Source of the DNA: SYIM01 sp041182885
Lineage (GTDB): Bacteria > Pseudomonadota > Gammaproteobacteria > Burkholderiales > Burkholderiaceae_E
Assembly: GCA_049423065.1 (NCBI GenBank)
Contig: JBMSQB010000029.1
Coordinates: 1-48,566, forward strand
Length of the DNA stretch: 48,566 nucleotides
Direction: 5' to 3'
In this document: positions 16,798-25,403 of the stretch, piece by piece
Numbering within the stretch: position 1 is the stretch's first letter
Layout: every line of letters starts with the position of its first letter
The notes under the pieces: generated by a model
What the model was told of the DNA's origin: nothing
Databases searched by the model: none
What the model saw: the letters and a program-made list of their open reading frames with translations, nothing else
Made by a program: the position numbers and the translations under genes

Positions 16798-18807
16798 TCA
16801 ACCCGGCCCGCCCGGCCCCGCCCCGGGTTTCCCCGGGTCTCCCGCAAAAGAGAGCTGTCGGTTGAGCCGTTTTTCAAATGACCGCAGCATGCGCCGGCTG
16901 CCCCAGGCAAGGGCCTGCGCGCGGGCTTGAGCCAGCCAGACCAGGGTCGAGATCAGCAGCGGACGAAGCGGTGCCAGCGCCGCGAGCCACGCAAGCGGCT
17001 TGGCAAACCAGGCGATATGCCGCTCGAGCAGGTCGTCCTCCAGGCTGACGAAGGCGCGGGCGAACCCCGGCGCGCCCTGCCTGCCCGCACGTCCGAACAG
17101 TTGCCAGTCGACCCGCGAAGACTCGTGTGGCTCGAGCATCAGAACGTGCAGCCCGCCGTTGGCCAGCACCTCGGCGCTCAACAGGATGTCGGTTCCCCTG
17201 CCCGCCATGTTCGTTGCCACCGTGACGCGCCCCGACTCGCCCGCAGCGGCAATCACCATCGCCTCCTGGTCATGCTGCTTCGCGTTCAGCACCGCGCACT
17301 GGACGCCGCGGGCAGAGAAGGCCTCGGCCACGCGCTCGCTGTCGCTGATCCGGCGTGTCCCCACCAGCACGGCCTTCCCCTCCGCCTGAAGGGCTACCGC
17401 AGCGTCGATCAGCGCCTCGAATTTTCGATCCCAGGTGGCGAAATGCCGCGGACGCGGGACCTGCAATTGGCTGGGCAGGCGCGGGGGCACAACGATGGAG
17501 GGAAGACCATAGGTGCGCCAAAGTTCGAAACCCACGCCCTGCAGCGTGCCGCTTGCACCCGACAGATGACGATAGCGCGCGTAAAAATCCTGAAAGCTCA
17601 TCCGGGCGATGGTTCTTGCGGGCTCGGTCATCTCTACTCCAGCCCGCGCCTCGACCGCCTGATGAAGACCGTAACTCCAGGATCGGCCGGGCATGGTGCG
17701 GCCGGTGTTTTCATCGACGATCACCACCTCGTCGTCCTGCACGATGTAGTGTCGGTCGCGTTCGAACAGATCGCGCGCGACCACCGCCTGACCGAGCAGG
17801 TCCTCGCGGCGAGCCTCAGAGCGCCACAAGCCCGGCAGATGCTGGGTGATCTCCTCGATGAAGGCCCGCCCCTCTTCGGTGAAGTCGAGATCACGAAAAC
17901 GCCGGTCGATCCTGTAGTGGCGGCCCTCGACAAGATCGTCACACAGGTCGCGGGCGACGCGCACCGCTTCCATCAGCATTTCGTTGCCTTCGCCCGAGGA
18001 AATGATGAGCGGCGTGGTGGCCTCATCGATCAGCACGCTGTCAGCCTCGTCGACAATCGCAGCATCGAGCCCGCGCATCACCACCGAGCCTCGTTCGCTT
18101 CGCATTGCCCGAAGCGTTCGCAAGGCGCCCGTGCCTGAACTGGCTCCACCCAGCCGGTCACGCAGAAAGTCGGCGAGCAGTTCCTTGCCTGTCGCATACA
18201 CCAGATCGTGCCCGTAGCAGTCGATGCGCTCGTCAGGATCGGACTCGGGATTCACCGCAGCCGCACTCAAATTGCAAAGCTCGAAGAGCGGCCGCATGAG
18301 TTCGACATCGCGCCCTGCAAGGTAATCATTGGCGGTGACGACATGGCAATGTCGCCCCGACAGGCCATGCATCGAGGCGGCCAGAGCGACCGAGAGAGTC
18401 TTCCCCTCCCCTGCGTTCATCTGGACAGCACACCCCTCGAGGAGCCCGAGTGCAGCCTGCACCTGCACCGGGTAGGGCTTCATCTGGACGCGCCTGGAGG
18501 CCCCCTCGCAAACATGTGCGAGGGTGGATAAAAGAAGCTTCCGGTCGGCAGGCACCCCCCGCCGCCAGGCACGCGACAGCGTAGCGCTCGACTGCACAAG
18601 CTGCGCTGACAGATCCAGGTCGCTCAGCGACCCGAGGAGCGCGGCCTGCTCGACCACGTCCCGGGCCTCGGCCCGGATCCTGGCTGCAGCCAGTCCGGAG
18701 CGAAACCAGAGCCAGCGACGCCAATCTGACCAGCGTTCGCCTGTAACGGGGACTTCCTCACGCGGCGGATACCAACGCAAGGCGCGCTGCGGGCCGGACG
18801 GATTCAT
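16798..18807 (-). CDS. Short SecA-like preprotein translocase ATPase (669 residues)
   Basis: Motor ATPase related to SecA, which pushes unfolded proteins through SecYEG. NBD1 has a Walker A variant NAGEGKT (131-137; TGEGKT in housekeeping SecA) and IVDEADSVLIDEATTPLIIS around 251-270. A preprotein-crosslinking domain follows, with YIVQDDEVVIVDENTGRTMPG (~354-374, the 21-residue run is quoted only by position for its DENTGR core). NBD2 has ATNMAGRGTDI (531-541) and QLFGRAGRQG (569-578, arginine fingers). The protein ends soon after NBD2 with a helix (ALAWGSRRMLRSFEKRLNRQ) and a PGKPGAGPGGPG tail, so the helical wing and zinc-binding C-terminus of ~900-residue SecA are missing. It reads as an accessory SecA rather than the cell's main one. 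The ATG is 1 nt after the stop of the M50/HlyD gene (TGA-C-ATG), giving tight coupling. Near its 3' end CCCGGG-GAAA-CCCGGG could form a GNRA hairpin. Confidence 0.9.
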   Translation of the reverse strand: MNPSGPQRALRWYPPREEVPVTGERWSDWRRWLWFRSGLAAARIRAEARDVVEQAALLGSLSDLDLSAQLVQSSATLSRAWRRGVPADRKLLLSTLAHVCEGASRRVQMKPYPVQVQAALGLLEGCAVQMNAGEGKTLSVALAASMHGLSGRHCHVVTANDYLAGRDVELMRPLFELCNLSAAAVNPESDPDERIDCYGHDLVYATGKELLADFLRDRLGGASSGTGALRTLRAMRSERGSVVMRGLDAAIVDEADSVLIDEATTPLIISSGEGNEMLMEAVRVARDLCDDLVEGRHYRIDRRFRDLDFTEEGRAFIEEITQHLPGLWRSEARREDLLGQAVVARDLFERDRHYIVQDDEVVIVDENTGRTMPGRSWSYGLHQAVEARAGVEMTEPARTIARMSFQDFYARYRHLSGASGTLQGVGFELWRTYGLPSIVVPPRLPSQLQVPRPRHFATWDRKFEALIDAAVALQAEGKAVLVGTRRISDSERVAEAFSARGVQCAVLNAKQHDQEAMVIAAAGESGRVTVATNMAGRGTDILLSAEVLANGGLHVLMLEPHESSRVDWQLFGRAGRQGAPGFARAFVSLEDDLLERHIAWFAKPLAWLAALAPLRPLLISTLVWLAQARAQALAWGSRRMLRSFEKRLNRQLSFAGDPGKPGAGPGGPG

Positions 18808-18808
18808 G

Positions 18809-20959
18809 TCAGATCTGGTAGCGCTTCTGCAACTGCTGCATCGCCCACTTGCGCCACTGGATCAGGAGCGGCACCGGGGCGAGGGCCACACGCAGATGCC
18901 CGGTGAGTCCGTGCATCGTGAGCAGATCCGGAGTGGCATGGTCGAGTCGTACGCGCACTTCGAAAAAGGGATCGGTCGCGGTCTCGCCCTTCTGGTCATC
19001 CTGTCGGACCGGAATGGTTCCCCCCGCATTCCAGCCCAGCGCAGCCGACGCGAGTCGCTGCCGTTGATAGGGCAGCACGTTGAAGTCGGTTGATTGCACC
19101 TCGCGGTCGATCTGGCCGCTCAGCCGGATGGCGACGCTTTCGATCGTCGAGGTGAACAGTTCGTCGGCCTGCTGCTGGGTGACCACCGCCACGAAGCGCA
19201 AATTCTCGAGATCGACCACATCGCCCAGGGGTTCGCCTCGTTGTACCCAACTGCCCAGCTTCTCGCGTACTTTGGGAGCAACAAAGGTTCCATCGTGGCG
19301 GGCCACGACTTTCAGCTGATCGAAGCGGTACTCGAGCTCGGTCAGCCGGTCGCGCAACATGGCCAGCCGGCGCTGAAGCGGCTGAACATCGGCAGGTGCA
19401 GTCGCCAGTGCCTGGTTGCGCAGCAGCTCGGTTTCAGTGATCTGGTGGCGGGACGCTCGAATTTCATATTCGAGTTCGGGATTGCTCAACTGCGCGATCA
19501 ACTGGCCCGCTTTCACGCGATCGCCATTCCTCACGTGCAACGCGTCCAGCCGCCCCGCCATACCGGGAATCACCGAGTTGGCAGAGACCGACTCGATCAC
19601 GCCAGGTGCCCGGATCGATGCGCTCCACGGCAACAGCGACACCAGCAAAATCGGGATCAGCAGACCCACGGAGCTGGCAGCAATGGCCCGCGTTCGGTTG
19701 CGCGACACCGCTGGCCCAGCCAGGTGCCCGAAGAGCTTTGCGAGCGGGATCACCACCAGCATGATGAAAGTGGTGAGGGCGAACACCACGCCAAGCAAAA
19801 ACCACTGGTCGGCCACATACTCGAGGACCAGCGCAACGACCAGCATCCGGTAGACGAAACTGAGCGCGCCATATCCGGTGAGCCACCACCACTCGCGGGC
19901 ATCGGTCGATGGACCCTTGGCATCACGGGTTCCGAGCAGATAACGGTCTGCGAAATAAAGCCACTGCTGGTTCGCCCGCTGATAGAGGTTCGGGATGTCG
20001 ATCAGATCGCAAAGCACGTAGTAAGCGTCAAATCGCAACAGGGGGTTGCCGTTGAAGAGGAGGCTTGATATGGAGCCCAGCAACATGACATTGAAGGCAA
20101 GCGTATGGACCAGCCCGGGACCCGTATTGGCCCAGACGATCGCCCCCACCGCGGCCATGAAGAGCTCGGAGAGCACCCCCACCGCCCCCACCAGCGCCCG
20201 CTCATAGCGACTTCGGAAGGCCCAGCTTGCGGTGGCATCGACATAAGGTAGCGGCGCCATCACCAGAAGCATGATCCCGAACACATGCACTTCGCCCCCG
20301 AAGCGTTTGCACACAAAGGCATGGGCGAGTTCGTGCAAGACCTTCATTACGGCCATGCAGAGGTAGAGCCAGATCAGGTTGTCAAGCGCAAGCACACCCT
20401 GGGTCTGATCAGCGATTTGGGGGAGATTTTCCAGCGCCGCCTTGGCGCCAATGGCGACCACCACCAGCCAGATCAGCGCCGCCGGTACACTCACCATCGC
20501 CCTTATCAGCGGCATGATGGTGTTCAGCCAGTCGTTCGGATTCAGAACAGGGATCCGAAGATAGAGAAACCCGAGCAGCTTGCCGTAGAGCTCACGCTGC
20601 TTGAACTGGCGATAGCGGTCGAAAATTTCTACGCTGTCGGGCTCACTCCGGAAGTAGAGCAGGTTCGACTGATGCAACTGGCCGAGGAGCTGAATGACCT
20701 CGTGCTGGCTCGGCGCATCGGCAGGAAACATTTCGAGCGACTCGCGCCAGGCCTGGTCAACAGAGCGTCGCGGGGACAGTCGCGACACGAATCGCCAGGC
20801 CTGCGGCGTGAGGCGAAAGAAGCGCTGGGTGAATCGATCCTGCAGCACATACCAGTCTGCGCCGCCAAAGCGCTGGCGCTGTACCTGAACGCTGGGCAGA
20901 AGGCCGATACGCGCCTCGGCAATACGATGCCAGGACTCGCTGAAGGTCTGGGCGGTCAT
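18809..20959 (-). CDS. PqqD-like domain / M50 site-2-type protease / HlyD fusion membrane protein (716 residues)
   Basis: Three parts are visible. Residues ~20-105 resemble a PqqD-like winged helix (WYVLQDRFTQRFFRLTPQAW). Residues ~150-445 hold multiple membrane segments with the zinc-protease motif HELAH (209-213) and NGNPLLRFDAYYVLCDL (Asp311 as likely third ligand; family members usually have FDGYY). Residues ~450-690 are an HlyD-like adaptor: VIPGMAGRLDALHVRNGD, a coiled coil (~497-550), then VARHDGTFVAPKVREKLGSW. The predicted topology is cytoplasmic PqqD domain, membrane protease, periplasmic adaptor. The ATG at 20959 is chosen for its GGAG 7 nt upstream; an upstream start at 21022 would overlap the previous gene. 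It lies 31 nt after the GAF/HlyD gene and 1 nt before the SecA-like gene. It could process or guide the exported substrate (inference). Confidence 0.88.
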   Translation of the reverse strand: MTAQTFSESWHRIAEARIGLLPSVQVQRQRFGGADWYVLQDRFTQRFFRLTPQAWRFVSRLSPRRSVDQAWRESLEMFPADAPSQHEVIQLLGQLHQSNLLYFRSEPDSVEIFDRYRQFKQRELYGKLLGFLYLRIPVLNPNDWLNTIMPLIRAMVSVPAALIWLVVVAIGAKAALENLPQIADQTQGVLALDNLIWLYLCMAVMKVLHELAHAFVCKRFGGEVHVFGIMLLVMAPLPYVDATASWAFRSRYERALVGAVGVLSELFMAAVGAIVWANTGPGLVHTLAFNVMLLGSISSLLFNGNPLLRFDAYYVLCDLIDIPNLYQRANQQWLYFADRYLLGTRDAKGPSTDAREWWWLTGYGALSFVYRMLVVALVLEYVADQWFLLGVVFALTTFIMLVVIPLAKLFGHLAGPAVSRNRTRAIAASSVGLLIPILLVSLLPWSASIRAPGVIESVSANSVIPGMAGRLDALHVRNGDRVKAGQLIAQLSNPELEYEIRASRHQITETELLRNQALATAPADVQPLQRRLAMLRDRLTELEYRFDQLKVVARHDGTFVAPKVREKLGSWVQRGEPLGDVVDLENLRFVAVVTQQQADELFTSTIESVAIRLSGQIDREVQSTDFNVLPYQRQRLASAALGWNAGGTIPVRQDDQKGETATDPFFEVRVRLDHATPDLLTMHGLTGHLRVALAPVPLLIQWRKWAMQQLQKRYQI

Positions 20960-20966
20960 CGTGCTG

Positions 20967-20970
20967 CTCC
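20967..20970 (-). promoter_or_regulatory. Shine-Dalgarno GGAG deciding the M50/HlyD start
   Basis: GGAG lies 7 nt before the ATG at 20959. This favours a 716-residue product over the 737-residue one that would start inside the preceding gene. Confidence 0.65.
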
Positions 20971-20990
20971 GGCGGTGTAGAGCGGGCGCC

Positions 20991-22901
20991 TCACCACCAC
21001 AGCTTGAGCCGCAGCGCGTCAATGGCGCGCCGGGTCATCAGCCACAGGATGTTCTGACGACCTGCGTCGATTCGCGCCAATCCGGTCATGCCTGGCCGCC
21101 ACCAGGCCTCGGGCGACTCGAGCAGTTTCGCCCGCACCATGAACAGATTGCCAGCCTGGGGCTTGACCTGGGCAACGGGAATGACTGCTTCGATCTGAAT
21201 CGGGTAATTTCGGTCGGGTTGGCTCAGCAGCGAAATTTCGCCACGCGACTCCGGCGTGATGAACCGCATGTCGGCCTCGGGAATGTAGAGCGTGACATAC
21301 AGGCCCTCGACCTTCGCCACCCGAAACACCTTGTCGCCACGCCGCACCGGCGAGCCCAGGAGCTCGCGTCGCTCGCCCTCGACAATCACCCCATCGAACG
21401 GTGCAACGATGCGCGCCTGCTCGAGCTGGTAGAGCGTACGCTCGAGTCGCGCCTGCGCCTGCGCCCGCCTGGCGATCGATATCTGTACGTCAGCGGTTTG
21501 ACCGGCTGCCCGCGCCTTTTCAGACTCGGCAGTGAAGCGCCGGATTTCCGCCCTGATTTCGGACTCCTGCAGCAGCAATTCCTGGCGATCGAGCACCGCA
21601 AGCACAGCCCCCTGGCGAACCGTGTCGCCACTGGTGGCCAGCACCTGATCCATGTAACCGTCAAAGGGCGAGTTGAGCAGCTGCGCGCTATCGGTCACCA
21701 GTTCTGCGTTGGCGTCGATGCGGTGCGGCCAGGTCCCGAAGATTCCGTACAACAGCAGTGCCGCGAAGCAGATGGCGAGCAGCTTGCGCCCAATTTGGTT
21801 GATGCGCACCGCCTCGACCGCGAGCCGACCAATGTGATGCCCGGCACGGGCACCTATCCAGCGGTTGCGAAGTTCGAGTTCGGCGAGCCAGGGCATCACC
21901 ATCTGCAGACCAAGCTCCAGCGCCTCGAGCGGAACCGGCGGCGGATTGTTGTCGTCGTGTGCCAGCAGCAGCACCGCCTCGGTGGCATCGTTGTCACCAC
22001 GCAGGGGCATGCTGAGAAGCGCGCCAAACCCCAATCCTTGCCGAAGACGCGCATGGGCTATAACCGGGGCATTGGCTTCATCCGACCCGGGATCGTGCAC
22101 TGCGGCGTCGTGATCGAGCGTTTCCTCCATCGCGGACTCGATCAGGCGAACATGGTCTGCGCGCCGCTCGAAACGGTCGAGATGGCTGATCGCGCGCATC
22201 CGCACATACGGACCACGCCGCCATCCCAGGCTCACCTGGGTCCAGCCGGTTTGGGCGGCAATGCCGTTCACAAGCGCGAGCGAAGCCGACCCGAACTGTC
22301 GGTGGCGGGTGACCTGAATCACCAGATCCAGCCAGGCGAGCAAGGCGCCTCGCGCTGCCGGGTCCTCCAGTTTGGCCCCTGCAGGGCGGACGAGCGCATC
22401 GCCTGCATGCTGCGAAACAGCCGGCGCGCCATCCGACGGAATATCGGAAATCAGTTGCGCCCGCAGCACCAGCTCGTTGAGGCGGGGGCGCTCCGACTCG
22501 GGAATTTCGAGGACCAGAATCGCGGACTGGACTTGCGGCAGTCGGATGCCCAGCGCAATGACCGGTATGCCAGCCCCGGAAGGTACGGTTCCGAATCCCT
22601 TCTCGCCAAGCCGTTCGGCGAGATCGGGAGCGAGCGCAGGCCAGCGATCCGAAAGCCCTGTATGGGCAGCCTGCCAGTCGGCGATGGCTTGCCAGCCACC
22701 CTCGCCCAATCGCAGACAGACCGATGCCTGGGCTCGGCAAAGAAGCGCCGAGCAGCGGGCAAATTCAGCCCAGAAGGCATCGTCCTGGGGCGCAATTCGA
22801 AGAAGCTGGATGGCGGCCAGCAGTGCCTTGGCATCGACCCGGGCGCTCCCGGGTTCGGCCGGGGCTGGGCGCAGCGATCGTGAGGAGCCGGGATCGTTCA
22901 T
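20991..22901 (-). CDS. GAF-like / HlyD fusion membrane protein (636 residues)
   Basis: A membrane fusion protein with a large cytoplasmic N-terminus. Residues ~45-150 and ~200-340 look like two GAF-type folds (for example FGSASLALVNGIAAQTGWTQ, then GFGALLSMPLRGDNDATEAV followed by LLLAHDD); this is a shape-level call without a ligand motif. One transmembrane helix covers 373-389 (LLAICFAALLLYGIFGTW). The HlyD part follows: LLNSPFDGYMDQVLATSGD (408-426), a coiled-coil hairpin (~440-495), RIVAPFDGVIVEGERRELLG (497-516) and a beta-barrel to the C-terminus. Typical HlyD adaptors have only a short cytoplasmic stub, so the ~370-residue sensor-like region is unusual. It sits between sapC copy 2 and the M50/HlyD gene in an evident operon. 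A weak AGG precedes the ATG. Confidence 0.85.
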   Translation of the reverse strand: MNDPGSSRSLRPAPAEPGSARVDAKALLAAIQLLRIAPQDDAFWAEFARCSALLCRAQASVCLRLGEGGWQAIADWQAAHTGLSDRWPALAPDLAERLGEKGFGTVPSGAGIPVIALGIRLPQVQSAILVLEIPESERPRLNELVLRAQLISDIPSDGAPAVSQHAGDALVRPAGAKLEDPAARGALLAWLDLVIQVTRHRQFGSASLALVNGIAAQTGWTQVSLGWRRGPYVRMRAISHLDRFERRADHVRLIESAMEETLDHDAAVHDPGSDEANAPVIAHARLRQGLGFGALLSMPLRGDNDATEAVLLLAHDDNNPPPVPLEALELGLQMVMPWLAELELRNRWIGARAGHHIGRLAVEAVRINQIGRKLLAICFAALLLYGIFGTWPHRIDANAELVTDSAQLLNSPFDGYMDQVLATSGDTVRQGAVLAVLDRQELLLQESEIRAEIRRFTAESEKARAAGQTADVQISIARRAQAQARLERTLYQLEQARIVAPFDGVIVEGERRELLGSPVRRGDKVFRVAKVEGLYVTLYIPEADMRFITPESRGEISLLSQPDRNYPIQIEAVIPVAQVKPQAGNLFMVRAKLLESPEAWWRPGMTGLARIDAGRQNILWLMTRRAIDALRLKLWW

Positions 22902-22931
22902 GCTGCCTGGTGCTGCTCGGATGGCTGACGA

Positions 22932-23759
22932 TCAGGACTTCGCAGCGGCACGGCGCCGCGCGCGTGGACGCGGCGCGGGCTGGGCGTCGGCGGGTAGCGG
23001 ATCTGCAGCGGGCGGTGCAGCCGGCGTGGCCGCAGCCGTGGAATCAGCGCTCAGACGCCCTTCTTTAAGTCGAACCAGACGGTCGATCTGCGGGAGCGAC
23101 GACAGATGGGCGTAGATCGGTTGCAGATATCGGAGCGAACGCATTTCGAGGAAAACGGAATCGTTCAGCGCGTCAAAGCGCTCCTCGTTGATGACATAGC
23201 TCCCCGCGATGTCGCGCGCCGACCCCGCCACCTGCACGCGAAGATTCAGCGGACGCAGCAGGTTGTGCCTGACGAGGAATGCGGAAAACTGTCGCGTGAG
23301 CGTGTCCATCTGCTGGAGTTCACCCAGGAATCGCTTCACGTTCTCGAGCGTTTCGGTGGGTGTGCCGTCAGCGCTGAAGAGCGGCAGCCCCTCGTTTTCA
23401 TCGAGCAGCCCAGAGCCGGCATCGACACAGACTGCGTATTCGTCGGTGCGCTCGGTGTCGGCAAGCGCGAAGGGATAGCGGCGCAGGATGCCGGGAATAT
23501 AGGCTCCCTTGAGCCAGGCCCCTTCGGCGTCCACGCAAAGGTTTTCTCCCGATTCAACCCCCAGCAGTGCCACTGGCCTGAAGGCTTCGCGCTCGCGGTC
23601 ATCCAGGAACACAATGGGATAAAACGCGGAGGCGCGCACGAATTCCTGCATCGCAAGCGATGCGAGATGAAACTTGCGTGAAAACCCGAACCCGATTGCG
23701 GGGCGAACCCGCAGATGGCCGTGTTGCTCGCGACTGACCGCAACAAGTCGTTCAAACAT
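22932..23759 (-). CDS. SapC-family protein, copy 2 (275 residues)
   Basis: Paralogue of the SapC protein at 15953-16693, with the same blocks: IGFGFSRKFHLASLAMQEF, FYPIVFLDDRE, FRPVALLGVESGENLCV, YIPGILRRYPFALAD, LGELQQMDTLTRQF, GSYVINEERFDAL and SLPQIDRLVRL. It differs by a ~40-residue Ala/Pro-rich C-terminal extension ending in a basic patch (RPRARRRAAAKS). It has no signal peptide. It lies 38 nt after the lipoprotein gene and 30 nt before the GAF/HlyD gene, so it is likely co-transcribed with them. The Shine-Dalgarno before the ATG is weak (AGG about 11 nt away). Function inferred only from the family and its neighbours. Confidence 0.9.
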   Translation of the reverse strand: MFERLVAVSREQHGHLRVRPAIGFGFSRKFHLASLAMQEFVRASAFYPIVFLDDREREAFRPVALLGVESGENLCVDAEGAWLKGAYIPGILRRYPFALADTERTDEYAVCVDAGSGLLDENEGLPLFSADGTPTETLENVKRFLGELQQMDTLTRQFSAFLVRHNLLRPLNLRVQVAGSARDIAGSYVINEERFDALNDSVFLEMRSLRYLQPIYAHLSSLPQIDRLVRLKEGRLSADSTAAATPAAPPAADPLPADAQPAPRPRARRRAAAKS

Positions 23760-23797
23760 GTGAGAAAGCCTGGTTGAAACCTGCGAAGTGTAGCGCC

Positions 23798-25366
23798 TCA
23801 GCGGGCGTTGCGGACCAGACGGGTGCGAAAGGTGGTCGGGGCAGCAGGATCGAGGGGGTCGAGCCCAATGAGCGGGCTCAGTCCGATCGCGCCGGTGCTG
23901 AAGTCGATCGTGAACACTTCATTGCCCGGCACCCACGACGAGGTCCAGAACGAGCCAGCGCCGGTCAGGTCGAGGTCAACCAGCTTCTTCAGCGCGGCAT
24001 CGGTACAGCCAGCGCTGCCGCCCTCGGCAGGCCGCCAGCGTACGCAATCGACGAGGCTTGCCAGTTCAGCGCGGTTCGGTACGCGCCAATCGGAATAGCC
24101 ACGGTTGCGCGAGGCGTCCTGGTTCACTGCCGCCGACTCGGCGAGCGCGTCGCGGAACGCGCGCACCGCGGGCTGCCCTGCCACCGGATCACAACGCCCT
24201 GCGGCGGCGTTGAAGCTCCAGCCCGACGAGCAGATCATCCACATCAGGCCGCTCCGACGATCGAGCAAGGTGCCTGCCGTCAGATTCGCTTCCCAGCGCG
24301 CTGCGCTGTAATAGGAATCGGCAAAGCGCGAGGACAGGTCTGCCGTGCTCACGGGTGCCACCCGCAAGCGCAGCGTGTTGGACGCCTCGCTTCGGACACG
24401 ACCATTGCCCTGAAGAAGCGCCATCCAGGCCTCGCCCGTGGCGGTGGCGACCAGCGTGCTGCTCCAGAAGCCGCTGCCTTCCGAGCTGATGCTGGACGGA
24501 ATCGGGTTCTCGAGGGCGTTCCGCCGATTGAAGTTGAACATCGGCAGCCATGGGGTGAGCGCCGCGACGCGGTCGGCACCTTCCACCGTTCCCGCGTTGA
24601 AAAATACCGACTGCAGCTGATCGACCGAGGGCAAGCGCCAGGTGCTGGCAGCGCGGCCACACCAGCCTTGCATGGGGATGGCGACCGCATCGCCTTGCGT
24701 GTAGCGACCGGAATAGTCGGCCACCAGCCACACCAGCCCCGTCACGTTGTCGCGGGTGCACGTCCATTGAGACGCACCCTCACCCACCGGCGCACCACTC
24801 GGGCAGCCTGCGGTTCCTTCCTCTGCACCGTTGTTGCAGATCCGGGTGTAGTCGAACGACCCAGGGGAACTGGAGTTGAGTTTCCCCAGCTTGGCCGGGA
24901 TGGCCCCGCGGCCAGTCCCGCCATCCTGCAGCGCACAGTCCACGCCAGGCATGCATTCGGTGAGACCAGTGTCGTTGATGGGCGTGTGGACGCAGGACAA
25001 CGACGCAGACCCCCGCCCGCCCAGCGCCGTGGGCGCGGCGCTGATCGAACAGATCCGGTTCACCGGATTGCGGTCGATCACAAGCGTGGCGGCCGCGCCG
25101 CCCGCACTCGTGACCTGTAACCCGGCACCCGCCCCGGCCACTGCAGGCACCGTGTAGGGCACGCCGTCATTTCCCTTCAGGACGATATTGCCGCCCTCAA
25201 ACGCGGAACTCGACGTGCTGCCCACCCCCGAGACCGAAACTTCGTACCAGGCCGTGGACGTGGTGGGGCCGCCACCCCCTCCTCCGCCCCCGCATCCAGC
25301 CGCCGCCAGGCCGACGAGCGGCAACGCCACGAGCCACGCCGCCAGGCGAAGGTATCGGTCCTTCAT
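23798..25366 (-). CDS. Lipoprotein with two DUF1566 domains (522 residues)
   Basis: A lipoprotein signal peptide starts at MKDRYLRLAAWLVALP with a lipobox ending AAGC (Cys25), followed by an eight-Gly run. After a ~180-residue beta-rich region come two DUF1566 (Lcl C-terminal-like) units. The first is at ~206-330 (DNVTGLVWLVADY, WRLPSVDQLQSVF, GFWSSTLVA). The second is at ~364-500 (LLDRRSGLMWMI, YSDWRVPNRAELASLVD, FWTSSWVPG). DUF1566 is common in surface and secreted proteins and its role is unknown. The start at 25366 is chosen for signal-peptide length. ATGs at 25420 and 25426 (with GGAGTG just upstream, inside the end of the giant gene) would add a charged leader and are less likely. It lies 37 nt after the giant gene's stop, so a shared transcript is likely and the lipoprotein may act at the same surface. 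Confidence 0.82.
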   Translation of the reverse strand: MKDRYLRLAAWLVALPLVGLAAAGCGGGGGGGGPTTSTAWYEVSVSGVGSTSSSAFEGGNIVLKGNDGVPYTVPAVAGAGAGLQVTSAGGAAATLVIDRNPVNRICSISAAPTALGGRGSASLSCVHTPINDTGLTECMPGVDCALQDGGTGRGAIPAKLGKLNSSSPGSFDYTRICNNGAEEGTAGCPSGAPVGEGASQWTCTRDNVTGLVWLVADYSGRYTQGDAVAIPMQGWCGRAASTWRLPSVDQLQSVFFNAGTVEGADRVAALTPWLPMFNFNRRNALENPIPSSISSEGSGFWSSTLVATATGEAWMALLQGNGRVRSEASNTLRLRVAPVSTADLSSRFADSYYSAARWEANLTAGTLLDRRSGLMWMICSSGWSFNAAAGRCDPVAGQPAVRAFRDALAESAAVNQDASRNRGYSDWRVPNRAELASLVDCVRWRPAEGGSAGCTDAALKKLVDLDLTGAGSFWTSSWVPGNEVFTIDFSTGAIGLSPLIGLDPLDPAAPTTFRTRLVRNAR

Positions 25367-25403
25367 GCCGCGACGATCGTCCGCGGGCCACTGCCCGCTG
25401 CGA

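Noticed and set aside
19094..22883. Long plus-strand ORFs opposite the HlyD genes (324 and 640 codons)
   Set aside because: They lie antisense to genes with clear family motifs, contain unnatural Arg/His/Gln-rich sequence, and arise from strong third-position GC bias.
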